In this document: piece after piece, positions 8,682 to 17,925 of the stretch
Position numbering within the stretch: the stretch's first letter is position 1
How the letters are laid out: each line of letters begins with the position of its first letter
DNA from: Bradyrhizobium sp. 4
GTDB lineage: Bacteria; Pseudomonadota; Alphaproteobacteria; Rhizobiales; Xanthobacteraceae
Reading direction: 5' to 3'
Assembly (NCBI RefSeq): GCF_023100905.1
Contig: NZ_CP064686.1
Span: forward strand, 4,216,001 to 4,280,000
DNA: 64,000 bases
Made by a program: the position numbers and the translations under genes
Notes under the pieces: generated by a model
Database searches by the model: none
What the model saw: only the letters and a program-made list of their open reading frames with translations
Told to the model about the DNA's origin: nothing

Positions 8682-9965
8682 TTATGCCAGCGCCTTCAAC
8701 GCCGCCTTGCCGCCGTAGAGCGCCTGCTTGCCGAGCTGCTGCTCGATGCGCAAGAGCTGGTTGTATTTGGCGGTGCGATCGGAGCGTGCAAGGGAGCCGG
8801 TCTTGATCTGTCCGCAATTGGTGGCGACCGCGAGGTCGGCGATGGTGGAATCCTCGGTCTCGCCGGAGCGGTGCGACATCACCGAGGTGTAGCCGGCCTT
8901 GTGCGCCATCTCGACGGCGGCGAGCGTCTCGGTCAGCGTGCCGATCTGGTTGACCTTGATCAGGATCGAGTTGGCCCGTCCGGCCTTGATGCCTTCGGCA
9001 AGGCGCTTGACGTTGGTGACGAAGAGATCGTCGCCGACCAGCTGGCACTTCTTGCCGACGAGGTCGGTCAGCTCTTTCCAGCCGTCCATGTCGTCTTCCG
9101 ACATGCCGTCCTCGATGGTCACGATCGGATAGCGCGAGACGAGGTCGGCAAGGTACTTGGCCTGCTCGGAGATCGAGCGGGTCTTGCCCTCGCCTTCGTA
9201 GACGTATTTGCCGTCCTTGAAGAACTCGGTCGAGGCGCAGTCGAGCCCAATGACGATGTCGGAGCCCGCCTTGTAACCGGCCTTGCCGATCGCGTTCATG
9301 ACGAATTCGAGCGCGGCGTCCGCCGACGGCAGGTTCGGGGCAAAGCCGCCCTCGTCGCCGACATTGGTGTTGTGGCCGGCCTTCTTCAATTCCGACTTCA
9401 AGGTGTGGAAGACCTCCGCGCCGTAGCGCAAGCCCTCGGCGAAGGAGGACGCACCAACCGGCAGGATCATGAACTCCTGGAAGTCGATCGGATTGTCGGC
9501 GTGCATGCCGCCATTGATGATGTTCATCATCGGCACCGGCAGCAGCCGCGCCGAGGTACCGCCGACGTAACGGTAGAGCGGCATGTCGAGCGAGTTCGCG
9601 GCCGCCTTGGCGCAGGCGAGCGACACGCCGAGGATGGCGTTGGCGCCGAGCCGGCTCTTGTTCGGCGTGCCGTCGAGGTCGATCATGATCTGGTCGAGCT
9701 GGGCCTGCTGCTCGACATCGAGGCCGCTCAGCGCCTCGAAGATCTCGCCGTTGACGGCGCCGACTGCCTTGGTGACGCCCTTGCCGAGATAGCGGGCCTT
9801 GTCGCCGTCGCGCAGTTCCACCGCCTCGTGGGCGCCGGTGGAGGCGCCGGACGGCACGGCAGCACGGCCAAGCGCGCCATCTTCCAGCACGACGTCGACC
9901 TCGACGGTGGGATTGCCCCGGCTATCGAGAATTTCGCGGCCGATGATGTCGATGATGGCGGTCAT
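8682..9965 (-). CDS. eno: Enolase
   Basis: A 427-aa enolase converting 2-phosphoglycerate to phosphoenolpyruvate. The family start MTAIIDIIGREILDSRGNPT fixes the ATG at 9965, although the frame is open further upstream. Motifs include PSGASTGAHEAVELRDGD, NVGDEGGFAPNL, the Mg-binding IGLDCAS and TIEDGMSEDD, and the signature LIKVNQIGTLTETL with MSHRSGETED. Divergent from queF across 126 bp. In related genomes eno is followed by ftsB and pdhA; here three other genes intervene. Confidence 0.98.
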   Translation of the reverse strand: MTAIIDIIGREILDSRGNPTVEVDVVLEDGALGRAAVPSGASTGAHEAVELRDGDKARYLGKGVTKAVGAVNGEIFEALSGLDVEQQAQLDQIMIDLDGTPNKSRLGANAILGVSLACAKAAANSLDMPLYRYVGGTSARLLPVPMMNIINGGMHADNPIDFQEFMILPVGASSFAEGLRYGAEVFHTLKSELKKAGHNTNVGDEGGFAPNLPSADAALEFVMNAIGKAGYKAGSDIVIGLDCASTEFFKDGKYVYEGEGKTRSISEQAKYLADLVSRYPIVTIEDGMSEDDMDGWKELTDLVGKKCQLVGDDLFVTNVKRLAEGIKAGRANSILIKVNQIGTLTETLAAVEMAHKAGYTSVMSHRSGETEDSTIADLAVATNCGQIKTGSLARSDRTAKYNQLLRIEQQLGKQALYGGKAALKALA

Positions 9966-10091
9966 GAGAGCCTCTTTTCGGGGACCAAAGGGGGCAGTTG
10001 GCGGTGCTTCTACCGCAATGCGTCGAAGTGGAAAAGGCCGGGTGACGGCCGCGTCTCGATTGGCTAAGAGGGCCGCTACGGAGGCGGCCTG

Positions 10092-10568
10092 ATGTCGAAA
10101 AAACCCAGCAAATCGAACAACTCCCCTGCTTTGCAGCTCGGCCGCGCTGTCGAATGGCCGGATGCGCCCGAGAAGGCGAAACTCGACCGCGTGCCCAATC
10201 CGCAAGGAGGCACCGATTATCTGGTCCGTTTCACCGTGCCGGAATTCACCTCGCTCTGCCCGGTCACGGGACAGCCGGATTTCGCACATCTGATGATCGA
10301 TTACGCCCCTGGCCAATGGTTGCTGGAGTCGAAATCGCTCAAACTCTACATCGCGAGCTTCCGCAATCACGGCGCCTTCCACGAGGACTGCACCGTGATG
10401 ATCGGCAAGCGCATCGCGAGCGAGATCAAGCCGAAGTTCTTGCGCATCGGCGGCTACTGGTATCCGCGCGGCGGCATCCCGATCGACGTGTTCTGGCAGA
10501 CCGGCCGTGCGCCGAAGGGATTGTGGGTGCCGGAACAGGGCGTCGCGGCCTATCGCGGGCGGGGCTGA
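10092..10568 (+). CDS. queF: NADPH-dependent 7-cyano-7-deazaguanine reductase (preQ0 reductase)
   Basis: A 158-aa short-type QueF reducing preQ0 to preQ1 in queuosine synthesis. FTSLCPVTGQPDFAH supplies the thioimide-forming Cys56 and Asp63. ESKSLKLYIASFRNHGAFHE is the conserved substrate and NADPH-binding QueF motif. No other queuosine gene lies nearby. Divergent from eno. Confidence 0.95.
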   Translation: MSKKPSKSNNSPALQLGRAVEWPDAPEKAKLDRVPNPQGGTDYLVRFTVPEFTSLCPVTGQPDFAHLMIDYAPGQWLLESKSLKLYIASFRNHGAFHEDCTVMIGKRIASEIKPKFLRIGGYWYPRGGIPIDVFWQTGRAPKGLWVPEQGVAAYRGRG

Positions 10569-10589
10569 GCTCTCTCTCCTGTCCAGGCC

Positions 10590-11795
10590 TCAGCGCGCGT
10601 CGGATGGCGCGCGCTGTTTCAACAGCCGCGCACACACGAAACCGAGCACGACCATGATCGCGGCGCTCGCGAACAGGGTCGGCATCTTGCCGCCATGCTG
10701 GAGGCCAAGGCCATAGGCGAGCGGCCCGACCGTCTGCCCCATGAAGAAGAAGAACGAATGCAGCGACAGCGCGGTCGCGCGTGCTTCGACCGAGAGCTCG
10801 CTGGCAAACATCTGAAGGCAGCCATGGGCGATGTAGAAGCCCCAGCCCATCACGATGAGATTGAGCGCCTGCACTTCCCAGCGTAGGCCAAAGGCGACGA
10901 CAACGAGCTGCGAGGCCACCAGTGTCATGCCCGCAATCATCATTCCCTTCATGCCTAGCCATGGCAGCAGGCGCGACACCGTCAGGGTGTAGAACAAGCC
11001 GCCGACCGCAAAGCCCGCGATGACGACGCCCGCGATCGAGAGCGAGGTCTGCCCGAGTTCGAACAGGAACGAGGCGATGTAGGGAAACAGGCCGAGCACG
11101 CAGCAGCCTTCGATGAACACCGCCGCATAACAGACATAGGCGTTCGGGTTGGTAAAGATAGTGCGATAGCCCGCCTTCAGCGCCGACAGGCTCGTCTTCG
11201 GCGGATGCTTGACCTTGGCGCCACGAAAACCGGCGGCGACCGCGATCGATGCAACGATCACGAGCACGCCGAGCACCGCCAGCACGCCGCGCCAGCCGAG
11301 GAAATCGCCGATCAGGCCGGAGGCCGAGGCTCCGAGGAGATTGCCTGTCATCGCGCCGGCAAGCGTGCGGCTGATCGCGACCTGGCGTTTCTCCGGACCG
11401 ACGAGATCGCTGGTCAGGCTGAGCGCCACCGGAAACACGCCGCCAGAGCCGATGCCGGCGAGGATACGGGTCGCGAACAGGACCGAGAACGAGGTCGAGA
11501 GCGAGCCCAGGATGTTGGCAAGGCCGAGCAGCGCAAGGCAGCCGATCATCAGCCGCGTCTTGCCGAACAGATCGGCGGCGGCGCCGACGATCGGCTGGAT
11601 GATCGAGAAAGTGAAGGCGAACACCGCTGCAAAGCCGGCAGCGGTCGCGATGCTCACGCCGAAGTCCTCGGCGACGTGCGGCAGCACCGGATCGAGCGCG
11701 CGCGCGGAGAGCGCTGCGGCGAAGCTTGCACCGGAGATGACGTAGAGCGCGGCCGGCAGGCCGTGATCGTGCGGCCGCGCTGCGCCTTGCTGCAT
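10590..11795 (-). CDS. MFS transporter
   Basis: A 401-aa major facilitator protein with about 12 hydrophobic segments. The loop 2-3 region reads GAAADLFGKTRLMIGCL (a variant of the family A motif) and GDFLGWRGVLAVLGVLVIV lies in the fifth helix region, as in drug or metabolite exporters. The start ATG overlaps the kdsA stop by one base (TGATG), so translation is probably coupled to kdsA. Substrate unknown; linkage to Kdo synthesis need not imply a Kdo-related cargo. Confidence 0.85.
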   Translation of the reverse strand: MQQGAARPHDHGLPAALYVISGASFAAALSARALDPVLPHVAEDFGVSIATAAGFAAVFAFTFSIIQPIVGAAADLFGKTRLMIGCLALLGLANILGSLSTSFSVLFATRILAGIGSGGVFPVALSLTSDLVGPEKRQVAISRTLAGAMTGNLLGASASGLIGDFLGWRGVLAVLGVLVIVASIAVAAGFRGAKVKHPPKTSLSALKAGYRTIFTNPNAYVCYAAVFIEGCCVLGLFPYIASFLFELGQTSLSIAGVVIAGFAVGGLFYTLTVSRLLPWLGMKGMMIAGMTLVASQLVVVAFGLRWEVQALNLIVMGWGFYIAHGCLQMFASELSVEARATALSLHSFFFFMGQTVGPLAYGLGLQHGGKMPTLFASAAIMVVLGFVCARLLKQRAPSDAR

Positions 11796-12658
11796 CAGCG
11801 CGGGTCGGCTTTGGTGGAATCTTTGGCGAGCGCGTCGAACGCCATCAGCTTTCGGATCAGCGCCTCGAATTCGCGCAGCGGCACCATGTTGGGTCCGTCG
11901 GACGGCGCGTTATCAGGGTCGGGATGGGTCTCGATGAAGACACCGGCAACACCGACGGCAACGGCTGCGCGTGCGAGCACCGGCACGAATTCGCGCTCGC
12001 CCCCGGAAGACGTCCCCTTCCCGCCCGGCTGTTGCACCGAGTGAGTGGCGTCGAAGATCACGGGGGCGCCGGTGGTCCGCGCCAGGATCGGCAAGGCGCG
12101 CATGTCGGAGACCAGCGTGTTGTAGCCGAAGGACGCACCACGCTCGGTGACGAGCACATTAGGATTGTTCGCGCTCGTGATCTTGGAGACGACGTTGGCC
12201 ATGTCCCAGGGCGCGAGAAACTGACCCTTCTTGACGTTGACGACCTTGCCGGTTGCGGCGGCCGCCAGCAACAGATCGGTCTGGCGACACAGGAAGGCGG
12301 GGATCTGCAGGATGTCCACTGCCTGCGCCACCTCGGCGCACTGCGCGGCGTCATGCACGTCGGTCAGAACCGGCAGGCCGAGCGACGATCGGATTTCGGC
12401 GAAGATCGGCAGCGACTGGGCAAGCCCGAGACCACGCGCAGCCGACGCGCTGGTGCGATTGGCCTTGTCGAACGAAGTCTTGTAGACGAGGCCGATCTGC
12501 AGCCGCGCGGCGATCTCCTGCAGCGCGGAGGCCACCTCCAGCGCATGCTGGCGGCTTTCGAGCTGACACGGCCCGGCAATGATCGAGATCGGCAGATCAT
12601 TGCCGAATTTGACCTTGCCAATGGTGACGACCGGCGCCGCTGACGTCGAAGAGCTCAA
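11795..12658 (-). CDS. kdsA: 3-deoxy-8-phosphooctulonate synthase (Kdo-8-P synthase)
   Basis: A 287-aa enzyme condensing phosphoenolpyruvate with arabinose 5-phosphate for lipopolysaccharide Kdo. IIAGPCQLESRQHALEVA, YKTSFDKANRTSASAARG, PVLTDVHDAAQ and FIETHPDPDNAPSDGPNM are all conserved. I place the start at TTG 12658 (MSSSTSAAPV), preceded by GAGGGA; an upstream in-frame ATG at 12715 would add 19 residues without similarity. It lies in the usual pyrG-kdsA-eno order of this group, though other genes intervene. Confidence 0.95.
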   Translation of the reverse strand: MSSSTSAAPVVTIGKVKFGNDLPISIIAGPCQLESRQHALEVASALQEIAARLQIGLVYKTSFDKANRTSASAARGLGLAQSLPIFAEIRSSLGLPVLTDVHDAAQCAEVAQAVDILQIPAFLCRQTDLLLAAAATGKVVNVKKGQFLAPWDMANVVSKITSANNPNVLVTERGASFGYNTLVSDMRALPILARTTGAPVIFDATHSVQQPGGKGTSSGGEREFVPVLARAAVAVGVAGVFIETHPDPDNAPSDGPNMVPLREFEALIRKLMAFDALAKDSTKADPR

Positions 12659-12783
12659 GGCAAATCCCTCGTTGCGGCGCGACCATAGCCGCGATGAAGG
12701 GCGGATCAACCCCATTCGGCCTGGGCTCCCAGAATATCAGGGTTGCGCCCAGGCCCCCCGCGACGGCCTCGCGCCGGCAGCCT

Positions 12784-13110
12784 CTACTTCACCGCCGAGA
12801 AGGCGGTCGGCGCCAGAATCTGGCTGACGATGTTGCCGACGATCTGGCCGTCCGCCTCGCTCTCGGCGCGCCCTTTCATCCAGTCCGGATCGGTCATGAA
12901 GGCGGCCCACTTCTTCTCGCGCTCGGCGAGCGACTCCCAGGCCAGAAAATAGGTCAGCTCCTGGTTGGATTCACCGATCAGCGTCGTAAAAAACCCGGCC
13001 TGCTTGATGCCGTGCTTTTCCCACACCTTCAGCGTGACGGTCTCGAACCGCTTGAGCAGTGCCGGCAGGCGGCCGGGCACGCAGCGATAGATGCGCATTT
13101 CGTAGATCAT
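12784..13110 (-). CDS. NIPSNAP family protein
   Basis: A 108-aa ferredoxin-like alpha/beta-barrel protein. It begins MIYEMRIYRCVPGRLPALLKRFE and contains FFTTLIGESNQELTYFLAWESLAEREKKW, the conserved NIPSNAP core. Cytosolic, no signal. Bacterial members are often small oxygenase-like or dimeric proteins of unknown activity. It stands alone upstream of kdsA, 125 bp from its start, and diverges from the response regulator gene. Confidence 0.85.
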   Translation of the reverse strand: MIYEMRIYRCVPGRLPALLKRFETVTLKVWEKHGIKQAGFFTTLIGESNQELTYFLAWESLAEREKKWAAFMTDPDWMKGRAESEADGQIVGNIVSQILAPTAFSAVK

Positions 13111-13247
13111 TCTTGTTCCTCCCTGATCAGGTCCGGCGGTTATATCGGCTGGCCCTGACGGTGTCTTGAGGCCCGCTCGGCCGCCCCCTGTGGCGTTCCG
13201 CGCATGGCTAAGGTCCGCTCAAAGCCGCTTCATGGAGAGCCGGTTCC

Positions 13248-13265
13248 CGCAATGCTGCCGCAATG
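13248..13265. promoter_or_regulatory. Direct-repeat operator before the response regulator gene
   Basis: CGCAATG at 13248-13254 and again at 13259-13265, an 11-bp period, the spacing that tandem OmpR/PhoB dimers recognise. The surrounding 20 nt are almost identical to those before the methyltransferase gene (15373-15392), which suggests autoregulation plus control of that target. Confidence 0.65.
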
Positions 13266-13308
13266 ATACGCCCGCTAGATTGGCGCGATTGAGGTTGAGG
13301 TGCGGATC

Positions 13309-13983
13309 ATGCGGATTTTGCTCGTCGAGGACGAGGCCGAAATGGCCGACGCGCTGGCGTCGGCGCTGAAGCGCTACGACATGGTCGTGGACCACGCCCC
13401 CACGCTCGCCGAGGCGGAAGAGGCCATTTCTGCCGACGTCCACGCCGCCGTCCTGCTCGATCGCCAGCTTCCCGATGGCGACGGTCTCACCCTGATCCCG
13501 AAACTCAGGGCACGCGCCGACGGCGTACCGATCATCGTGTTGACGGCGCGCGGCGAACTCGCCGACCGGGTCGCCGGGCTCGACTGCGGAGCGGATGATT
13601 ATCTGTCAAAGCCGTTCGCGGTGGAGGAATTGCTGGCGCGGCTGCGCGCCGTGCTGCGCCGGCCCGCCGGGCTGCATCCCGACATCATGCACGCCGGCCG
13701 CCTCGCCTTCGATTTCGGCCATCGCGAGGCAAGCATCGACGGGGCTCCGCTCGAGCTGCCGCGGCGCGAGCTCCTCGTGCTGGAGGCGCTGGTCCGCCGC
13801 ATGGGCCGGACCGTGCTGCGCTCCGCGCTGGAAGAAGCCGTCTACAGTTTCGACGACGAGATCCAGTCGAATGCGCTCGATACGCATGTGTCGCGCCTGC
13901 GCCGCAAACTCTCGGAAGCCGATGCGCACGTGGAGATCCATGGCATCCGCGGCGTCGGCTATCTCTTGAAGAAGCTACCATGA
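13309..13983 (+). CDS. OmpR/PhoB-family response regulator
   Basis: A 224-aa DNA-binding response regulator. The receiver domain begins MRILLVEDEAEMADAL, with phosphoacceptor Asp51 in LLDRQLPDGDG, Thr in VLTARGE and Lys in YLSKPFAVEELLARL. The C-terminal winged helix contains ELPRRELLVLEALVRRMGRTV and SNALDTHVSRLRRKL. Start taken at ATG 13309, 8 nt after GAGGTTGAGG; a GTG at 13300 is less well placed. It overlaps the kinase gene by 4 nt. It resembles the PmrA/QseB/TctD branch (inference). Confidence 0.93.
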   Translation: MRILLVEDEAEMADALASALKRYDMVVDHAPTLAEAEEAISADVHAAVLLDRQLPDGDGLTLIPKLRARADGVPIIVLTARGELADRVAGLDCGADDYLSKPFAVEELLARLRAVLRRPAGLHPDIMHAGRLAFDFGHREASIDGAPLELPRRELLVLEALVRRMGRTVLRSALEEAVYSFDDEIQSNALDTHVSRLRRKLSEADAHVEIHGIRGVGYLLKKLP

Positions 13984-15356
13984 GCAAGCACCACGATCCC
14001 TATTGTCTGCGCTCGCGGCTGAGCTGGCGCCTGCTGTCGCTCCAGGCGGTGCTGCTCACGGCGCTCGTTGCCGTCATCGTCGGGGCGTTGAGCGTGTCGG
14101 GGTTCGTGATCGCCGGGCGCGACGAAGATCGCGTGATCGATATCGTCCAGCGCGCGCTCGGACGCGACGCGCAAGGCGACCTGGTCCTGCGGTCGACGAC
14201 CGAGCTGAAACAATTGCGCAGCGAGACCCCCGATCTCTGGTTCCTGGTCCGCGACAGGCAGGGACATTCGCTCAGCGAAGGCGCCGTGCCGGCCGAATTC
14301 GCCGCCATCGGCGGCGGCCTCGACCAGATCAGCCAGGCCCGGCTCGGCTCGCAGCTGTTCGAGGACGATCCGCGCAAGCCCCCGGCGCGGCTGAAGCGGG
14401 TCGACACGGACGCCGGCAATGTGCAAATCATCACGGCGACGCAAGGCAAGCTCACCGGCGCCAAGGCATTGTTCATGACGTCGCTTGCATTGCTCGGCAT
14501 CGCCCTGCCCGGCCTGCTCCTCATGGGAACGGCGACCTTCATCGCGACGCCGATGATCGTGCGGCGCGCCTTCGAGGCGCTCGATGCGACGGCGGACCAG
14601 GCGCGGCGCATCGACATCCATCAACGCGGCGCGCGGCTGTCGCTGGACCGGATTCCGCTGGAGGTCGTGCCGCTCGTGACTGCGGTCAACGACGCGCTGG
14701 CGCGGCTAGACCAGGGCTATGCCCGCCACAAGCGCTTCGTCGCAGATGCCGCACACGAGTTGCGCACGCCGATCGCAATCCTGAACACGCGGCTGGAGTC
14801 GCTTCCAGCGGGGCCGGACAAGACCCGGCTGCTGGAGGATTCCGCGCGGCTGGCGACACTTGCCGAGCAATTGCTGGACATTCAGCGGCTCGATCGCTGC
14901 GGTCATCCCTTCACGCGCGTCGACCTCGTCGCAATCGCGCAAAGCGCGGCCGCAGATCTCGCGCCGCTGGCCATTGCCGCCGGCTACGAGCTGGCGCTCG
15001 ACGCCCCCTCCACGCCGGTCGAAACGATCGGCGATGCGGCGGCGCTGGAGCGCGCGCTGACCAACCTCGTGCAGAATGCGATCCAGCACGGCCCTCGCCG
15101 CGGCACCATCGGCATTCGTATCAGCAGGCCCGCGAGCATCGAGGTCACGGACGAAGGCGCCGGCATTCCGGCCGATCAGCGCGAACAAATATTCGAGCCG
15201 TTCTACCGGCTGACACCGCTCGATCGCGGTGCCGGTCTCGGCCTCAACATGGTGCGCGAGATCGTGCTCCTGCATGGTGGCCACATCTCGGTCGCGGACG
15301 CAGCGATCGGCGGCGCGTGCTTCAGGATTTCACTGCCGCCCGTCCGGGAGAATTGA
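13980..15356 (+). CDS. Sensor histidine kinase, partner of the preceding response regulator
   Basis: A 458-aa inner-membrane kinase. TM1 lies at about 20-45 and TM2 at about 163-188, framing a periplasmic 2CSK-like sensor region of about 115 residues. A HAMP-like linker is followed by the H-box RFVADAAHELRTPIAIL with His259. The N-box NLVQNAIQHGP and G-boxes DEGAGIPADQ and GAGLGLNMV complete an intact catalytic domain. The ATGA overlap with the regulator gene indicates a cognate pair. The signal is unknown; PmrB-like kinases of this architecture often sense envelope or cation changes (family knowledge). Confidence 0.92.
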   Translation: MSKHHDPYCLRSRLSWRLLSLQAVLLTALVAVIVGALSVSGFVIAGRDEDRVIDIVQRALGRDAQGDLVLRSTTELKQLRSETPDLWFLVRDRQGHSLSEGAVPAEFAAIGGGLDQISQARLGSQLFEDDPRKPPARLKRVDTDAGNVQIITATQGKLTGAKALFMTSLALLGIALPGLLLMGTATFIATPMIVRRAFEALDATADQARRIDIHQRGARLSLDRIPLEVVPLVTAVNDALARLDQGYARHKRFVADAAHELRTPIAILNTRLESLPAGPDKTRLLEDSARLATLAEQLLDIQRLDRCGHPFTRVDLVAIAQSAAADLAPLAIAAGYELALDAPSTPVETIGDAAALERALTNLVQNAIQHGPRRGTIGIRISRPASIEVTDEGAGIPADQREQIFEPFYRLTPLDRGAGLGLNMVREIVLLHGGHISVADAAIGGACFRISLPPVREN

Positions 15357-15374
15357 CGCAATCGGCATACAGCC

Positions 15375-15392
15375 CGCAATGCTGTCGCAATG
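15375..15392. promoter_or_regulatory. Second copy of the response-regulator operator, before the methyltransferase gene
   Basis: CGCAATG at 15375 and 15386, period 11 bp, inside CCCGCAATGCTG-T-CGCAATG. This matches the site before the response regulator at all but one of 20 positions. It lies 68-85 bp upstream of the methyltransferase start. Confidence 0.65.
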
Positions 15393-15459
15393 CACTCAAG
15401 CGATTGTTCGGCCGCCTCACCTCTGACCTGCGAGGTGCAACCAAGATGCCGGAGTGCGC

Positions 15460-16122
15460 ATGCCCAACGATTTCCTCTCGTTCTTCCTGTCATGGATGTC
15501 AGCCCCGCGCCGCGTCGGCGCGATCGCGCCGTCAGGCGCGGCGCTGGCCGATCTCATCACCCGCGAGATCACCGCATCGACCGGCCCTGTTCTCGAACTC
15601 GGCCCCGGCACCGGCGCGTTCACCTACAAGCTGCTCAAACGCGGCGTGCGCCAGCAGGACCTCACGCTGATCGAATACGGCTCCGACTTCATGAAGGTGC
15701 TCCAGATGCGTTTTCCCAACGCGCGCGTCTTGTGGATGGATGCGGGGCGGCTGGCAACGGAGCGCCTCTATGACGGCGCGCCCGTCGGCGCCGTCGTGAG
15801 CGGTCTGCCCCTGCTCAACATGTCGACGCGCAAGGTCGTCTCGATCGTCGGTGGCGCGTTCAGTCATGTCCGACCCGGCGGCGCCTTCTACCAGTTCACC
15901 TACGGCATGAGTTGCCCGATCGCGCGGCCCGTGCTCGACCGGCTGGGCTTGCGCGCAAAGCTGGTGGATCGTGCCCTGCTCAACGTGCCGCCGGCCGCCG
16001 TCTACAAGCTGACGCGACGGCCGCAGATGAAGCTCGTCACGGGATCGCTTGCGCCTGCTACGTCAACGCCGGTCTCGCCGGAGCCGATGCATCTCGCACG
16101 TGACTGCACCGCCACGCCCTGA
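15460..16122 (+). CDS. PmtA-like class I SAM-dependent methyltransferase
   Basis: A 220-aa protein with the SAM-binding motif I VLELGPGTGAFTYKLL at about 44-59, then LTLIEYGSDFMKVLQMRFP. The N-terminal FLSFFLSWMSAPRRVGAIAPSG is amphipathic and matches the start of rhizobial phospholipid N-methyltransferases, which convert phosphatidylethanolamine towards phosphatidylcholine. Related rRNA-dimethylase-like proteins share the fold, so lipid activity is probable but unproven. Start ATG 15460 follows GGAG; GTG 15454 is the alternative. It carries the same operator as the two-component genes upstream. Confidence 0.8.
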   Translation: MPNDFLSFFLSWMSAPRRVGAIAPSGAALADLITREITASTGPVLELGPGTGAFTYKLLKRGVRQQDLTLIEYGSDFMKVLQMRFPNARVLWMDAGRLATERLYDGAPVGAVVSGLPLLNMSTRKVVSIVGGAFSHVRPGGAFYQFTYGMSCPIARPVLDRLGLRAKLVDRALLNVPPAAVYKLTRRPQMKLVTGSLAPATSTPVSPEPMHLARDCTATP

Positions 16123-16127
16123 GCCGA

Positions 16128-17759
16128 TTACACCAGGCGGCTCTGCACCATCGCCGCGCGAATGAACGACGCGAACAGCGGATGCGGCTCGAAGGGGCGC
16201 GACTTCAGTTCGGGATGGAACTGGACGCCGATGAACCAGGGGTGATCCTCGTACTCGACGATCTCCGGCAGCACGCCGTCGGGCGACAGGCCCGAGAATT
16301 TCAGCCCGTGCTGCTCGAGGCGATCCTTGTAGGCGGTGTTGACCTCGTAGCGATGGCGGTGGCGCTCGGAAATCTCGGTCGCGCCGCCATAAACCTCCGA
16401 GACGCGGCTGCCGCGATTGAGCGCCGCGGGATAGGCACCCAAGCGCATCGTGCCGCCGAGATCGCCGGCGTTGGTGCGCTTCTCGAGCTCGTTGCCGCGC
16501 AGCCATTCCGTCATCAAGCCCACCAGGGGCTCCTTGGTCGGGCCGAACTCGGTGGAGTTGGCCTCCTCGATCCCGACGAGATTCCGAGCAGCCTCGATCA
16601 CCGCCATCTGCATGCCGAAGCAGATGCCGAAATACGGCACGTCGCGCTCGCGCGCGAACTGCGCCGCGCGGATCTTGCCCTCGGCGCCGCGCTGGCCGAA
16701 GCCACCGGGCACCAGAATGCCGTTGACGTGCTCGAGGAATGGCGCGGGATCTTCCTTCTCGAAGATCTCGCTTTCGATCCAGTCGAGATTGACCTTCACC
16801 TTGTTGGCGATGCCGCCATGCGAGAGCGCCTCGATCAGCGACTTATACGCATCCTTCATGCCGGTATATTTGCCGACGATGGCGATGGTGACGTTGCCCT
16901 CGGGATTGCGGATGCGCTCGTTGATCTGCTGCCAGCTCCGCAGCTCCGGCGGAATCCGCGAGCCGATGCCGAAGGCGGCAAGCACTTCGTCGTCGAGGCC
17001 TGCGGCATGGTAAGCCTGAGGGACAGCGTAGATGCTGTCGGCGTCGCGCGCCTCGATGACGGCGCTCTCGCGCACGTTACAGAACAGCCCGAGCTTGCGC
17101 CGTTCCTCCTTGGGGATTTCGCGATCGGTACGGCAGAGCAGGATGTCCGGCTGGATGCCGATCGAGCGCAGCTCCTTGACGGAGTGCTGCGTCGGCTTTG
17201 TCTTCAGCTCACCGGCGCTCGGGATGTACGGCAGCAGCGTCAGATGAATGTAGATGGCGTGATCGCGCGGCAGCTCGTTCTTGAGCTGGCGGATCGCCTC
17301 GAAGAACGGCAGGCCTTCGATGTCGCCGACAGTGCCGCCGATCTCGACCAGCACGAAGTCGTAATCGTCGTTGCCGTCGAGGACGAAATCCTTGATGGCA
17401 TTGGTGACATGCGGAACCACCTGGATGGTGGCGCCGAGATAATCGCCGCGCCGCTCCTTGGAGATGATGTCCTGGTAGATGCGCCCGGTCGTGATGTTGT
17501 CGGCCTTGGTCGCCGGCCGCCCCGTGAAGCGCTCATAGTGACCGAGATCGAGGTCGGTCTCCGCGCCGTCATCGGTCACGAATACTTCGCCGTGCTGATA
17601 CGGCGACATCGTTCCGGGATCGAGATTGAGATAGGGGTCGAGCTTGCGGAGGCGGACCTTGTAGCCCCGGGCTTGCAACAGGGCACCGAGTGCCGCTGAA
17701 GCCAGACCCTTGCCGAGCGAAGAAACCACGCCGCCGGTGATGAATATGTACCGCGCCAT
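16128..17759 (-). CDS. pyrG: CTP synthase
   Basis: A 543-aa bifunctional enzyme forming CTP from UTP, ATP and glutamine. The synthetase domain begins MARYIFITGGVVSSLGKG and contains KLDPYLNLDPGTMSP. The class I glutaminase domain has the nucleophile in FGICFGMQMA and the His-Glu pair in GVQFHPE. Full length. Transcribed after secG on the minus strand with a 166-bp gap. Confidence 0.98.
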   Translation of the reverse strand: MARYIFITGGVVSSLGKGLASAALGALLQARGYKVRLRKLDPYLNLDPGTMSPYQHGEVFVTDDGAETDLDLGHYERFTGRPATKADNITTGRIYQDIISKERRGDYLGATIQVVPHVTNAIKDFVLDGNDDYDFVLVEIGGTVGDIEGLPFFEAIRQLKNELPRDHAIYIHLTLLPYIPSAGELKTKPTQHSVKELRSIGIQPDILLCRTDREIPKEERRKLGLFCNVRESAVIEARDADSIYAVPQAYHAAGLDDEVLAAFGIGSRIPPELRSWQQINERIRNPEGNVTIAIVGKYTGMKDAYKSLIEALSHGGIANKVKVNLDWIESEIFEKEDPAPFLEHVNGILVPGGFGQRGAEGKIRAAQFARERDVPYFGICFGMQMAVIEAARNLVGIEEANSTEFGPTKEPLVGLMTEWLRGNELEKRTNAGDLGGTMRLGAYPAALNRGSRVSEVYGGATEISERHRHRYEVNTAYKDRLEQHGLKFSGLSPDGVLPEIVEYEDHPWFIGVQFHPELKSRPFEPHPLFASFIRAAMVQSRLV

Positions 17760-17925
17760 GGGGCTTAACCTCTAATCCCTCGAATTCGATTCGCCAAAGC
17801 GATTCGTATTCCGCCCCAAACATTTTGCGGGGCTGTGGGTGAGCCAGAACTAAGAGTGGTGACAGAGCCTTGATGGGGATTGTTGATGCAGGACGGTAGA
17901 AGCCGCCCTGCATGGCCCCCCTGCT

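Noticed and set aside
7395..10067. Very long open frame on the plus strand opposite the MDR oxidoreductase and eno; similar ones opposite bamA (56017-58893), pyrG (16182-17699) and the GGDEF-EAL gene (25073-27283).
   Set aside because: High GC at third positions leaves antisense frames open. The products are low-complexity Arg/Ala/Asp/His-rich without motifs, while the opposite strand encodes complete known enzymes.
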